Assembly (NCBI GenBank): GCA_024234325.1
Contig: JACKOJ010000002.1
Span: forward strand, 1-64,000
Reading direction: 5' to 3'
Length of the DNA stretch: 64,000 bases
Source of the DNA: Pseudomonadales bacterium
GTDB lineage: Bacteria > Pseudomonadota > Gammaproteobacteria > Pseudomonadales > Pseudohongiellaceae
Of this stretch, positions 9,874 to 18,805 are shown in pieces (position 1 is the first letter of the stretch; each line of letters begins with the position of its first letter). The translations under genes were made by a program, and so were the position numbers. The notes beneath the pieces were generated by a model that was not told where the DNA came from, searched no databases, and saw nothing but the letters and a program-made list of their open reading frames with translations.

Positions 9874-10482
9874 ATGCAAAGAACACTGCTATTGCTGGGC
9901 GCATCCCTGACCCTGACGTCCTGCCTGAATTCAGCCCCGAAAAATGCCGCCGATGCCTGCGAGATCTTTGAAGACAACCGTGCCTGGTTTCGAGCGGCCG
10001 CCGACGCGGAGAAGCGCTGGGGCGTGCCCATCTCGGTGTCCATGGCGTTCATCTACCAGGAATCCGCCTTCCGCTCCCGTGCCAAACCTGCCCGCACCCG
10101 CATTCTGTGGGTTATTCCCGGCCCCAGGCCTTCAAATGCCTACGGCTATGCCCAGGCGCTGGAGAGTACCTGGAACGAGTACCGGGAGGTCACGGGCAAC
10201 ACCCGCGCGAAGCGCAGCAACTTTGCCGACGCCGTGGATTTTATTGGCTGGTACAACGCCAACTCCTATCGCCGCAACAATATTGCGCCGCACGATGCCC
10301 GCAACCTGTATCTGGCCTACCACGAGGGCAATACCGGGTTTGCCCGGCGCACCTACGCTGACAAGGCCTGGTTGCTGGAAACGGCGGATCGGGTGCAGAG
10401 CAATGCCGACCGCTATCAGAGCCAGATCGATCGCTGTGCCGACGAACTGGGCAAGAACTGGTGGCAGCGGCTGTTTTTCTAG
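9874..10482 (+). CDS. Lipoprotein with lysozyme-like transglycosylase domain
   Basis: The 202-residue product opens with a lipoprotein signal (MQRTLLLLGASLTLTSC), so Cys17 is probably lipidated. The mature part resembles soluble lytic transglycosylase folds. It has a likely catalytic Glu in FIYQESAFRSRA (about residue 64), then SNAYGYAQALESTWNEYR and NLYLAYHEGNTGFARRTY, which match the usual order of motifs after the catalytic Glu. It would cut peptidoglycan glycan strands at the outer membrane. A GAGGAGG ribosome site precedes the ATG. The gene follows ligA after a REP pair and precedes djlA. The enzyme class is inferred from motifs; the exact family is not identified. Confidence 0.8.
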   Translation: MQRTLLLLGASLTLTSCLNSAPKNAADACEIFEDNRAWFRAAADAEKRWGVPISVSMAFIYQESAFRSRAKPARTRILWVIPGPRPSNAYGYAQALESTWNEYREVTGNTRAKRSNFADAVDFIGWYNANSYRRNNIAPHDARNLYLAYHEGNTGFARRTYADKAWLLETADRVQSNADRYQSQIDRCADELGKNWWQRLFF

Positions 10483-10559
10483 GGCACGGTTTTCCGTGCA
10501 AACCATGCAAGAGCAGGACGTTTCAGAACCTTTTTGAGAGCAACGGAGCAGGACTCAGT

Positions 10560-11345
10560 ATGAGTTGGTGGGGCAAAGTCATCGGCGGCGCATTCGGTTT
10601 CGCCATGGGAGGACCGCTCGGGGCGGTGCTGGGCGCGGCGCTGGGCAATTATTTTGATCAGGGCCTGGACGGAATCGGCCCCGAAGGAGTGGGCGCAGGG
10701 CAGAGCAACGAACGGGTGCAGACGGCTTTCTTTACCGCCGTATTCTCGCTTATGGGCTATATCGCCAAGGTGGATGGCCGTGTCAGCCGCGACGAGATTT
10801 CTCTCGCCGAGCAGGTCATGGGGCAGATGCAGCTACGCCCCGAGCAGCGCAAGCTTGCCATCAAGCTCTTTGAGCAGGGCAAGCAGGACGCCTTTCCCTA
10901 CGAGCAGGTGCTGGAGCAGTTTCGGCGGGAGTGCCACCGGCGGCGTACCCTGATTCAGATGTTCCTGGAAATACTGACGGCTACCGCCCTTGCCGACGGT
11001 CGCATGGAAGCCAGCGAACGCCAGGTGCTGGAGTCCATTGCTGCCTCACTGGGTTACCCGAAGGCCGCTTTCGAGCAACTGGTGTCGCGCCTGAGTGCGC
11101 AGTTCAGGTTTCAGGACGATGCTCGACCGGCGGATCGCCTTCGGGATGCCTACAAGGTGCTGGGCGTGGACAGCAGTGCCGACTCCGCCCAGGTCAAGCG
11201 CGCCTATCGCAAGCTGATGAGCCAGCACCACCCGGACAAACTGGTCTCCAAAGGATTGCCGGAAGAGATGATGGAGATGGCCAAGAAGAAGACCCAGGAG
11301 ATCAAGTCGGCCTACGAAACCATCATGAGCCATCGGGGAGAGTAG
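10560..11345 (+). CDS. djlA: DnaJ-like membrane co-chaperone DjlA
   Basis: The product is 261 residues from the ATG at 10560 (GGAG ribosome site; MSWWGKVIGGAFGFAMGGPLGAVLG is the expected Gly-rich membrane segment). A TerB-like helical domain follows at about residues 50-170 and a C-terminal J domain at about residues 190-258. The J domain holds the HPD tripeptide (SQHHPDKLVSKG) needed to stimulate DnaK ATPase. DjlA is an inner-membrane DnaK partner with its J domain in the cytoplasm. The stop codon TAG (11343-11345) is part of a REP-like element, so the C-terminus ends exactly where the repeat begins. Confidence 0.95.
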   Translation: MSWWGKVIGGAFGFAMGGPLGAVLGAALGNYFDQGLDGIGPEGVGAGQSNERVQTAFFTAVFSLMGYIAKVDGRVSRDEISLAEQVMGQMQLRPEQRKLAIKLFEQGKQDAFPYEQVLEQFRRECHRRRTLIQMFLEILTATALADGRMEASERQVLESIAASLGYPKAAFEQLVSRLSAQFRFQDDARPADRLRDAYKVLGVDSSADSAQVKRAYRKLMSQHHPDKLVSKGLPEEMMEMAKKKTQEIKSAYETIMSHRGE

Positions 11346-11384
11346 GAGCCTGCCCTGCAGGCGGAAAGGGTTGATCGCCTGCAG
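11342..11384 (+). repeat. REP-like element overlapping the djlA stop, plus inverted half copy
   Basis: A full copy lies at 11342-11363 (TAGGA flank, core GCCTGCCCTGCAGGC). Its TAG is the djlA stop. A partial copy in the opposite orientation (GATCGCCTGCAG) follows at 11373-11384. Confidence 0.75.
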
Positions 11385-11402
11385 AATATTTTTTTCTCCC
11401 AT

Positions 11403-11430
11403 AAAAAAACCCGGCCAAGGGGCCGGGTTT
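11403..11430 (-). terminator. Intrinsic terminator between djlA and the M16C peptidase gene
   Basis: A 10-bp perfect stem AAACCCGGCC/GGCCGGGTTT with loop AAGG spans 11407-11430. Read on the minus strand it is followed by an unbroken T tract (seven A on the plus strand at 11403-11409), as in a strong terminator for minus-strand transcripts. On the plus strand only three T follow, so it would be weaker for djlA. Confidence 0.8.
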
Positions 11431-11458
11431 AAATTACTACTATCAAGGGAGAGATAAA

Positions 11459-11503
11459 ATGAAACAAAACCCACAATTTTGTCTGCAATTCACCTACACC
11501 TAA
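11459..11503 (+). CDS. Possible 14-residue peptide with strong ribosome site
   Basis: A short frame MKQNPQFCLQFTYT starts at 11459 and ends with TAA at 11503. An AAGGGAGAG ribosome site sits 6-8 bases before the ATG. It lies just after the terminator hairpin and before two further inverted repeats. No gene follows on the plus strand, so a normal leader-peptide role is not evident. It could be the start of a decayed gene or chance. Confidence 0.3.
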   Translation: MKQNPQFCLQFTYT

Positions 11504-11529
11504 TCAGACTGCGTGTTCCCCGTAGAGTT

Positions 11530-11576
11530 CCGGGAAAAGCAAAAATTTTTTAAAAAATTTTCTCCTTCGTTCCCGG
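11530..11576. other. Nested inverted repeat (possible structured RNA)
   Basis: An outer stem CCGGGAA (11530-11536)/TTCCCGG (11570-11576) encloses a perfect 20-bp A/T palindrome at 11542-11561. It lies 55-100 bp beyond the 3' end of the minus-strand peptidase gene. Confidence 0.45.
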
Positions 11577-11584
11577 CATCTCGG

Positions 11585-11623
11585 ATAAATATCAAAATCA
11601 GAAAGTAAGATTTTGATATTTAT
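11585..11623. other. 15-bp perfect AT-rich hairpin next to the peptidase stop
   Basis: The arms ATAAATATCAAAATC (11585-11599) and GATTTTGATATTTAT (11609-11623) pair perfectly around a 9-base loop. The hairpin begins 10 bp beyond the stop codon of the M16C peptidase gene, so it would form in that transcript's 3' end. No T tract follows on the minus strand, so it may protect the 3' end rather than terminate. Confidence 0.5.
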
Positions 11624-11632
11624 TGAATTTAT

Positions 11633-14617
11633 CTATATGCGGTGCGCCTCCAATCCCAACGCTTCCGCCTGTGCCATTTGCCCGCTGTAGCTGATAATGC
11701 CCACACTGGCCGCCGAGGGATCCACCAGGTAGCGTTCCGCGACCCTCTGCAGACCCTGCAGTGTGGTGGCCAGTACCTGCTCGCGATAACGCTGACGTCG
11801 TTCCAGTGTGCGCCCGAACAAGTCATTGTAGAAAGCCTGTTTCGCTTCTCCTGCCGGCGAGCTGGACTTGTCCATGCTGCTGATGACGCCAAGAATGGCT
11901 TCTTCCACCAGACGCTCTTCGTGATCGGCACCCAGCACCCATTCTATGGCGCGATCGTAGTCCTGCAGGGTTTCGGCAAGGCGCGGATCGCGATAGGAAT
12001 AGAAACGGAAGGCTGCCGAGTTGGCGTCCTGATCGGCACCGCCTCCGTAGGCGCCTCCCTGTTCGCGGATGACCCGGTGCAGGAAACCATTGCTGAGGAA
12101 TCTGGCCAGTACGCTCAGGGTTGCGTGGTCCGGGTGCGCGCCGGCGACGGTCGGGTAGGCCTTGGCGCAGAAATTTACCTGGGTGTTGGTGGCCCATATC
12201 TGGCGCACCTGCTCACGGCAAGGGGCCAGATTCAGCGCGTTTGCAGCGTCGGCAGTATGGGCCTGCTGCCAGTGCTGATCGAGGGAGTGGATCAGGCTGT
12301 CCTGTGAGGCGTCCTCGCCAACCAGCAGGAACTGTCGTGGTGCGGCCTGTATGCGTTCGTGCAGCGCCTTGAATTTATCCAGCAGTGCCCGGGCATTTTC
12401 GTCCTTCTTAAGCTGTTTGCTCAGCGCACGCAGCGTGGTAATCCCCTGCAAGCCGGTGAACCGGTGACTGAGCTTGGCGGTCGGGCTCATGCCACTGCTG
12501 GCCAGAGCCATGGCCAGTACGTGGCCCTGACCGGTGATGCTGCTTTCCCGGCGGGCGCTGATCTGGTCCATGATTTCCCGCAGGCGCTGTATTTCGTCGA
12601 AGCGCACCTGGGTGAAGGTCTGCTGCAGCAGTTCATCCAGTCCCTGATGGTTGGCTACCAGTGCCTTGCTCGACAGTACCATGATGGCGCGGTTCTGCTG
12701 CTCATCCTCCATCAGGCTGCGCACATTGGCGTAGCAGTTCACGCCGCCGCTGATGCCGGACTGCCAGGTCTGTACCTCGGCATAGCTGCGTTTGCCAACT
12801 CCGAACTCCGGCAGGCAGGCCGTGTAGTAGGGCAGCACAGCCAGCAATTCATCGTCCAGAGCGGGAAGGTCGATGACGATCTGTTCATAACAGAGGCCAT
12901 TGGTTCCCTGGGGATAGAAACTGACAGGCGTGTTGGCGTGTTGCAGACGCGTCGTGACGCGTTTTACATCGGACAGTTCTGCCGGCACGTCTTCCAGGCC
13001 TACCTTGGGCAGCAGGGACGGATCGTCCTGCGCTTCCTGACGCTCGGCCAGGCGCGTTGTCTGGGCAAGGATGTGTTGGGTCTCTTCCGGGCTGAGCAGG
13101 GCCTTGATGCGTTGCAGGCGCTGCATCTCTGCCTCGACCTGGCGGGCAGCGAGATGGGTGTCCGGCTGCAGGGTCAGCACGACCTGATGAGGGTTGTCGA
13201 GCAGCAGTCGGTGAATCAGTTTTCCGATAAATGCCGGGTCTTCGATCTGCTGGCGCAGGCGGGCCAGGGCCGGATCAATGTCCAGCACCTGCAGGGGGTC
13301 ACCTCCGTGCACGGCGCTGGAAAGCCCGGCCATGATTAGTTGCAGTCCGTATGGGTGGCTGTCGCCTGTGATTTCGCGTTGATGCAGTTCGAGCTGGTGC
13401 AGGGCGGCGTGCACCTGTTCCTCGGGAACGCCATCCTCGGCCACTTTTTCAAGCGTGCTGCGAATCAGGGCTTCCACCTCCGGGGCGGCATCGCGTGCGC
13501 AGCCTTCCAGTCCGCACATGAAGCCCATTTCCCGATTGCTGTCCTCCAGCCCGCACATGGGGGAGGGAGCGGTGCCCAGGCCGCAGGTTTCCAGCACCTG
13601 CATGAGCGGACTGGCGCTGTTGTCGAGCAATACGCTGGACAGCAACTGCGCCTGGAACATGTCATCCAGGTCGATGCTCTTGCCCAGCAGCCAGGCGAGG
13701 ACGACATGGGTCTTGTTCTGGCTGCCGTCCTCTTCCTCCTCTTCGCGCAGCGGATAGCTCTCTTCCACACGAACCGGGGCGAAGTAGCGTTTCTCGTCGC
13801 GCACATGGATATGGGAGTCGAGGCGCTCGAAGCGGGCAAGGGCGAGATCATGAAAGCGCTGCTGGTGCTCATACGCGGGAATATCCCCATAGGTCATGAA
13901 CACGGCGTTGCTGGGGTGGTAATGCGAGGTGTAGAACTCTTTCAGGTCGGCGTAGCTCAAGTCCGGAATATGATCCGGTTCGCCACCGCTGTTGTAGTGA
14001 TAGGTGGTGGTGGGGTAGAGGTATTTGCTGATCGTCTGCCACAGTACCGAGTTTGTGGAGCTCATGGCCCCTTTCATTTCGTTGAAGACCACGCCCTTGT
14101 ACTGCAGCGGGCTGTCGGGGTTGCCGGCTTCGGCGAACTCCAGGCGATGCCCTTCCTGCGCAAAGTCCAGCTCGTGCAGGCGCGAGAAGAACACGGCGTC
14201 CAGGTAGACTTCCAGCAGATTGTTGAAGTCCTTGCGGTTCTTGCTGGCAAAGGGGTAGGCCGTCCAGTCGCTGCTGGTAAAGGCATTCATGAACGTATTG
14301 AGTGAGCGACGGATCATCATGAAGAAGGGGTCACGCACGGGGTAGCGTTCACTGCCGCACAGCACGGTATGTTCGAGAATGTGCGCCACACCCGTTGAAT
14401 CCATCGGCACGGTGCGCAGGGCCACGAGGAACACATTCTCGGTGTCATCGCTGGCGAGATGGAAATACTGCGCGCCAGTCACCTTGTGCCGGTATTCTTC
14501 GAGCACGACGTTAAGTGTCGGAATATGCTGCTGGCGCAGCATTTCAAACGCGGGGTGTACAAGGGGCAGGGGAGGAGGCGTGGGGGCTCCGGTGCCTGGT
14601 GTACTGGACGTGTGCAT
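11633..14617 (-). CDS. Insulinase-family (M16C, presequence protease-like) metallopeptidase
   Basis: The 994-residue length and layout fit the M16C group (PreP/CYM1 type), zinc peptidases that enclose and degrade unfolded peptides. The inverted zinc motif HILEH lies at about residues 82-86 (VAHILEHTVLCGSERYPVRDPFF). A downstream Glu-rich helix supplies the third ligand, and the M16C-associated middle region follows. The C-terminal half carries the Arg/Tyr substrate-binding segment (GGAYGGGADQDANSAAFRFYSYRDPR). No signal peptide is seen, so it is probably cytoplasmic. The start at 14617 has an AGGAG site 8 bases upstream. It is the last gene of a minus-strand run after the rbgA-like GTPase and rapA, 33 bp downstream of rapA. 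Confidence 0.92.
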   Translation of the reverse strand: MHTSSTPGTGAPTPPPLPLVHPAFEMLRQQHIPTLNVVLEEYRHKVTGAQYFHLASDDTENVFLVALRTVPMDSTGVAHILEHTVLCGSERYPVRDPFFMMIRRSLNTFMNAFTSSDWTAYPFASKNRKDFNNLLEVYLDAVFFSRLHELDFAQEGHRLEFAEAGNPDSPLQYKGVVFNEMKGAMSSTNSVLWQTISKYLYPTTTYHYNSGGEPDHIPDLSYADLKEFYTSHYHPSNAVFMTYGDIPAYEHQQRFHDLALARFERLDSHIHVRDEKRYFAPVRVEESYPLREEEEEDGSQNKTHVVLAWLLGKSIDLDDMFQAQLLSSVLLDNSASPLMQVLETCGLGTAPSPMCGLEDSNREMGFMCGLEGCARDAAPEVEALIRSTLEKVAEDGVPEEQVHAALHQLELHQREITGDSHPYGLQLIMAGLSSAVHGGDPLQVLDIDPALARLRQQIEDPAFIGKLIHRLLLDNPHQVVLTLQPDTHLAARQVEAEMQRLQRIKALLSPEETQHILAQTTRLAERQEAQDDPSLLPKVGLEDVPAELSDVKRVTTRLQHANTPVSFYPQGTNGLCYEQIVIDLPALDDELLAVLPYYTACLPEFGVGKRSYAEVQTWQSGISGGVNCYANVRSLMEDEQQNRAIMVLSSKALVANHQGLDELLQQTFTQVRFDEIQRLREIMDQISARRESSITGQGHVLAMALASSGMSPTAKLSHRFTGLQGITTLRALSKQLKKDENARALLDKFKALHERIQAAPRQFLLVGEDASQDSLIHSLDQHWQQAHTADAANALNLAPCREQVRQIWATNTQVNFCAKAYPTVAGAHPDHATLSVLARFLSNGFLHRVIREQGGAYGGGADQDANSAAFRFYSYRDPRLAETLQDYDRAIEWVLGADHEERLVEEAILGVISSMDKSSSPAGEAKQAFYNDLFGRTLERRQRYREQVLATTLQGLQRVAERYLVDPSAASVGIISYSGQMAQAEALGLEAHRI

Positions 14618-14650
14618 GTTGCGGGCTCCTGTGTAAATGCCGGGCGGCGT

Positions 14651-17629
14651 TCAGTCTCTGAAAATAACGTGTACCGCGAGAAGTTCGATACTTGCCTGAT
14701 TGATGGCCTGATGCAACTGCAGTGTCTGCTCCTTCAGAAACTCCAGTTCCGATTCACGCACGTTCGGGTTCACCTGCTTCAAGGCAACGAGACGCTTGAT
14801 CTCGGCCGTCTGGGTTTTCAGCATGGTGTTGCTGGCCTGGCTGACCTTCAGCGCCATCTCGGCCTGTGCACGGGCTTCGCCCTTGCGCAGTAGATCGACG
14901 ATGCGGGCCTGATGTTCGCTGACCAAGCTGGACGCGTCGTGCTTGTCGATGAAGCGAAGCCGTTGGCGTACCGGGTCCAGAGAGACGGACCGGGAGCCGC
15001 TTTCCTGATCCTCTGGCACCAGCGTGTAGCGAAGGCTGGTGGCCGGCAGGTAACGCGACATCTGCAAATGCTTTGGTGCGGTGGCCATGATGCGATACGT
15101 CACCTCGATCACAAAGTCTTCGTCGTCCAGCCCGACTTTGCCGGCGTCCGCGCGACTCAGCAGGCTCACCGCCGCGCCACCCTGCGGGGAGTCCAGCACC
15201 AGATCGATGGCGCCGCGCACCATGGGGTGTTGCCAGGTCAGGAAGTGGACGTCTTCGCGATGCAGACTCAACTGACGGGCAAAGGTCGCCGTCAGGCCTT
15301 CGTCCGGCAGGCCGGGAAAGGCAGGCACTATCATTTCTTCGGTGGGCTGAATGATATAGCTGTCGTCGGCGTTGTGTTCGTAATGAATTCCGCACACGTC
15401 GAACACTTCCTTCATGAAGTCCTCGGGCGTGCAATCCTTTTCGAAATCACGAATCTGTGCGACCAGCTCCGCCGCCCGCTCCTTGTTGAAGGAGTTGATT
15501 TCCAGCAGGCGGTCACGACCCTGTTCCAGTTCGCGGTTCAACTGCTCGTTGAGGGCGTGTGCGTCCTGCAGAAATGCCGTGAAGGCGGCACTCTCAAAGG
15601 CCGGGTTCAGCAGGCGGCTCTGCAGAGCCTCTTCATACTGGCGATAGACACGGTAGGCGGCAGGGGCTACAGCTTCGAAGGCATTCAGCGCTTTCTGATA
15701 CCACTGGAACAGGCCTTCCTGTGCGCTGCCGGTAAACACGGGCACGTGAATCTGAATGGTGTGCTGCTGGCCAATGCGATCGAGACGACCGATACGCTGT
15801 TCCAGCAGGTCGGGGTTCAGGGGCAGATCGAACAGCACCAGGTGGCGGCAGAACTGGAAATTGCGACCCTCGCTGCCGATCTCCGAGCACACCAGAATCT
15901 GCGCGCTGCTCTCGCTGCCGGCGAAATACGCCGCTGCGCGATCGCGATCCAGCAGATCCATATTGCGATGGAACACACTGCTGCGGATGCCGGCGTTCAC
16001 ACGCAGGTATTTTTCCAGGCTGACGGCGGTGGTGTCCTGTGCGCAGATCAGCAGCACCTTCTCGCCGCGCCGGTTCTGCAGGAAGTCCACCAGCCAGCGC
16101 ACGCGAGGGTCCACAGAGGTCCAGGGCAGCCTCTGCTCAAGCGCCTCCTCGTCGAGCAGGGCGCTGGCGCTGATATAGGCCATCTCCGGTTTCAGGTGGG
16201 TTTCCAGGGCGTTGGGACGCTCGGCACGCAAAGCCTCGTAGGCTTCCGGCAGGCTCAAAGGATAGGCGTGCACCTCGCGCTTCGGGAAACCGGTCAGGGA
16301 TTTGCGGGTATTGCGGAACAGAATGCGCCCGGTGCCATGCTGATCCAGTAGAGTACGCACGAGGCGGTCACGGCCATCCCTGCGTACCTCACCACTGCTC
16401 TGCAGAGGGGCGAGCAATTGCGCTGTCGCCTTGGCATCGTGGTGACGGCCCAGCACGGATGTGAGGGTGTCGATCTGTGCCTGGGTCAGGGCGGATTCTC
16501 CCAGCACGGCATTGATGGTGCCAGCCAGGGCGTGATAGTCCCCCTGTTCCCGGTGATAGCTCTCGTAGTCCGTGAAGCGGTGCGGGTCGAGCAGTTGCAG
16601 CAGCGCAAAATGATTTTCCTGTCCCATCTGCTCCGGGGTTGCGGTCAGCAGCAGAATCCCGCGGCTGGATTCCGCAATGCGCTTGACCATGGAGTAGTCG
16701 GTACGCTGGCGCCCGCGAAGCTGTGCAGGGGCTGGCTCGTCACGCAGATGGTGCGCCTCGTCGACGATGCACAGATCCCATTCGCCCTGACGGGCAAATT
16801 CGTACCAGGCGGGCTGGCGGTGAAACAGATCGACACTGGTCAGCACCAGTTGTTCTTCCAGGAAAGGGTTGCGGCCGCTGTCCGGATCCTCGGCCATAGC
16901 CTCCAGAATCTCGCCGCAGCGTTCCTCGTCGTAGATGCTGAAATGCAGGCTGAAGCGGCGCAGCATCTCCACCAGCCACTGGTTCAGCAGCGCGTCGGGC
17001 ACAATGATCAGCACGCGGCTGGCGAGTCCGCTGACCAGTTGCTGCTGCAGAATAAGCCCGGCCTCGATGGTCTTGCCCAGACCGACTTCGTCCGCCAGCA
17101 TGACACGCGGGGCGTGGCGGGAGGCGACTTCGGACGCAATATAGAGCTGGTGGGGAATCAGGTCGGTGCGGCCACTGCACAGGCCCAGTACCGGCGTCTT
17201 CTCGATATCTCCCAGATTTGCCAGGGTGTGGCAGCGCAGATAGAACCACTGGGCGGCATCGATCTGGCCGGAAAACAGGCGTTCCAGCGGCTTGTTCAGG
17301 GCCAGGGTGTCGCTGATCAGGGATTCCGGCAGCTTGATGGTTTCGGTCACATCTTCCGCGAGATGGGCGTGGTACACCACGGTGTCGCCCACTTCCAGTA
17401 CCTCGATGACGATCAGTTCATCGCCGTGCAGGGTGGTGATGCTGTCGCCCGCCGAGAAGACGATACGGCTGAGCGGGGCCTGCAGGCGGGCATAGCGACG
17501 TTGCTGTTCGCAGGAGCGAAATTCCAGGGTGACGGTGCGGTGGTCCAGATCGGCCACAATGCCAAGCCCGAGTTCGGGCTCGGTTTCACTGAGCCAGCGC
17601 TGACCAAGGGCAAAAAGGGGTGATTGCAT
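14651..17629 (-). CDS. rapA: RNA polymerase-associated helicase RapA
   Basis: RapA (HepA) is a Swi2/Snf2-type ATPase that binds RNA polymerase and helps it recycle. The 992-residue protein has the typical N-terminus (LGQRWLSETEPELGLGIV) leading to tandem Tudor-like folds. The helicase core has Walker A in ADEVGLGKTIEAG (about residues 177-189), the DEAH box VDEAHHL, and the C-terminal helicase lobe with RIGRLDRIGQ. The C-terminal domain typical of RapA follows. It lies between the rbgA-like gene and the M16C peptidase in one orientation; the tight spacing to the peptidase (33 bp) suggests co-transcription. Confidence 0.96.
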   Translation of the reverse strand: MQSPLFALGQRWLSETEPELGLGIVADLDHRTVTLEFRSCEQQRRYARLQAPLSRIVFSAGDSITTLHGDELIVIEVLEVGDTVVYHAHLAEDVTETIKLPESLISDTLALNKPLERLFSGQIDAAQWFYLRCHTLANLGDIEKTPVLGLCSGRTDLIPHQLYIASEVASRHAPRVMLADEVGLGKTIEAGLILQQQLVSGLASRVLIIVPDALLNQWLVEMLRRFSLHFSIYDEERCGEILEAMAEDPDSGRNPFLEEQLVLTSVDLFHRQPAWYEFARQGEWDLCIVDEAHHLRDEPAPAQLRGRQRTDYSMVKRIAESSRGILLLTATPEQMGQENHFALLQLLDPHRFTDYESYHREQGDYHALAGTINAVLGESALTQAQIDTLTSVLGRHHDAKATAQLLAPLQSSGEVRRDGRDRLVRTLLDQHGTGRILFRNTRKSLTGFPKREVHAYPLSLPEAYEALRAERPNALETHLKPEMAYISASALLDEEALEQRLPWTSVDPRVRWLVDFLQNRRGEKVLLICAQDTTAVSLEKYLRVNAGIRSSVFHRNMDLLDRDRAAAYFAGSESSAQILVCSEIGSEGRNFQFCRHLVLFDLPLNPDLLEQRIGRLDRIGQQHTIQIHVPVFTGSAQEGLFQWYQKALNAFEAVAPAAYRVYRQYEEALQSRLLNPAFESAAFTAFLQDAHALNEQLNRELEQGRDRLLEINSFNKERAAELVAQIRDFEKDCTPEDFMKEVFDVCGIHYEHNADDSYIIQPTEEMIVPAFPGLPDEGLTATFARQLSLHREDVHFLTWQHPMVRGAIDLVLDSPQGGAAVSLLSRADAGKVGLDDEDFVIEVTYRIMATAPKHLQMSRYLPATSLRYTLVPEDQESGSRSVSLDPVRQRLRFIDKHDASSLVSEHQARIVDLLRKGEARAQAEMALKVSQASNTMLKTQTAEIKRLVALKQVNPNVRESELEFLKEQTLQLHQAINQASIELLAVHVIFRD

Positions 17630-17701
17630 AAAACCGGGGGTTTTCCTGAGGATTGAACAAGGGCGGTATTCTAGCAGACTGGCAGGCCTGGGAAACGCGA
17701 A

Positions 17702-18631
17702 TCACGCGGCGGGAGGATTTTCCGCCTGTGGTGGACGCTCCAGGCTCATGGGGCCGAAGCGCCCGGCGCGGTAGTCGTTGATCAGCAGCTCGGATACCCG
17801 GTTCCAGTCGATGTCCTTATCCTTGCGTACGCAGCCCCGGGCGATCGCCAGTTCCCGCAGAAAGGCCTCACCGTCGGCAGGCAGGGCGCTCATTCCGTAA
17901 CGGTGCTTCAGGCGCTCCGGAAACTCTTCGAGCAGGGTCTTGGCCGCAAACTGGGCAACATCGAGAAATTCCATGGCCGTGTTGCGAATGGCGCCCGACA
18001 TGGCCAGCCGGTAGGCTGCAGCCTGGTCTTCCAGTCTTGGCCACAGCACTCCCGGGGTGTCCACCAGAAACCAGTTGTCCTTCAGGCGCACCCGCTGCTG
18101 CCCCTTGGTAATGGCGGGCTCATTGCCGGTGCGGGCGATTTTGCGTCCGAGAAGCTGGTTCATGATGGACGACTTGCCCACGTTGGGAATGCCGACGATC
18201 AGGATCTGATGCTTCTTGTTTTCCTGCTTCCAGGCACGCAGGGCTGCGAGGTCGGCGTTTTCGTCTTCGGTGGGGGCTGGCTGGGGTTTTCGGGGCTTCG
18301 CTGCTGCTACCTTGCGCAGCAACTGGCGGCAGAGATGCAGCACGTCGGCAGTCTCAATGCGCTTGTCCTTGCCGCTGGCAGCGGCGTGCGCCAGGGGCTG
18401 TGCGCGAAAGTAGTCCAGCCATTCCCGCGTAATGCGCGGGTCTGCGAGATCGGCCTTGTTAAGGATGTGCAGACAGGGTTTGCCTTCCCGCATGGCTTTC
18501 AGCAGAGGATTGGCGCTGGCCTGGGGCATGCGGGCATCCAGCACCTCGATCACCACGTCAATCTGCTTGATCAGGGCGGCCATTTCTTTGTTGGCCTTGT
18601 GCATATGGCCTGGATACCAGGAAATTGTCAT
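17702..18631 (-). CDS. YlqF/RbgA-type circularly permuted GTPase
   Basis: The 309-residue product belongs to the circularly permuted GTPases that assist 50S ribosome assembly. The motif order is permuted: G4 NKADL (about residues 58-62) comes first, then G1 GIPNVGKSS (about residues 148-156), then G3 DTPG. The start MTISWYPGHMHKANKEM is the family's conserved N-terminus. A C-terminal RNA-binding helical domain follows. A short Pro/Lys-rich stretch before G1 is unusual (AKPRKPQPAPTEDEN) and may be a loop. It would act in the cytoplasm on maturing ribosomes. The symbol is not assigned because RbgA function is best established in Gram-positive bacteria. Confidence 0.9.
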   Translation of the reverse strand: MTISWYPGHMHKANKEMAALIKQIDVVIEVLDARMPQASANPLLKAMREGKPCLHILNKADLADPRITREWLDYFRAQPLAHAAASGKDKRIETADVLHLCRQLLRKVAAAKPRKPQPAPTEDENADLAALRAWKQENKKHQILIVGIPNVGKSSIMNQLLGRKIARTGNEPAITKGQQRVRLKDNWFLVDTPGVLWPRLEDQAAAYRLAMSGAIRNTAMEFLDVAQFAAKTLLEEFPERLKHRYGMSALPADGEAFLRELAIARGCVRKDKDIDWNRVSELLINDYRAGRFGPMSLERPPQAENPPAA

Positions 18632-18738
18632 GATGAATCAGTGTCTTGTCTGGATAAGGAGGGCGAATTCTATAGGGTTTGGCGCGGCAATTCACGCGCT
18701 GAACTTGTGATACGAATCACTTGAAGTGCCGGTTCCTC

Positions 18739-18766
18739 TTGCAGTGCCCCTTGGCAGGCATAAAAT
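18739..18766 (+). promoter_or_regulatory. Candidate sigma-70 promoter of the bolA-like gene
   Basis: TTGCAG at 18739-18744 and TAAAAT at 18761-18766 are separated by 16 bp. Transcription would begin about 30 bp before the bolA-like start codon. Only the hexamers support it. Confidence 0.55.
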
Positions 18767-18805
18767 GAGCGCGTTACTTGAATAAACAGACAGGGACTCC
18801 ACGTG

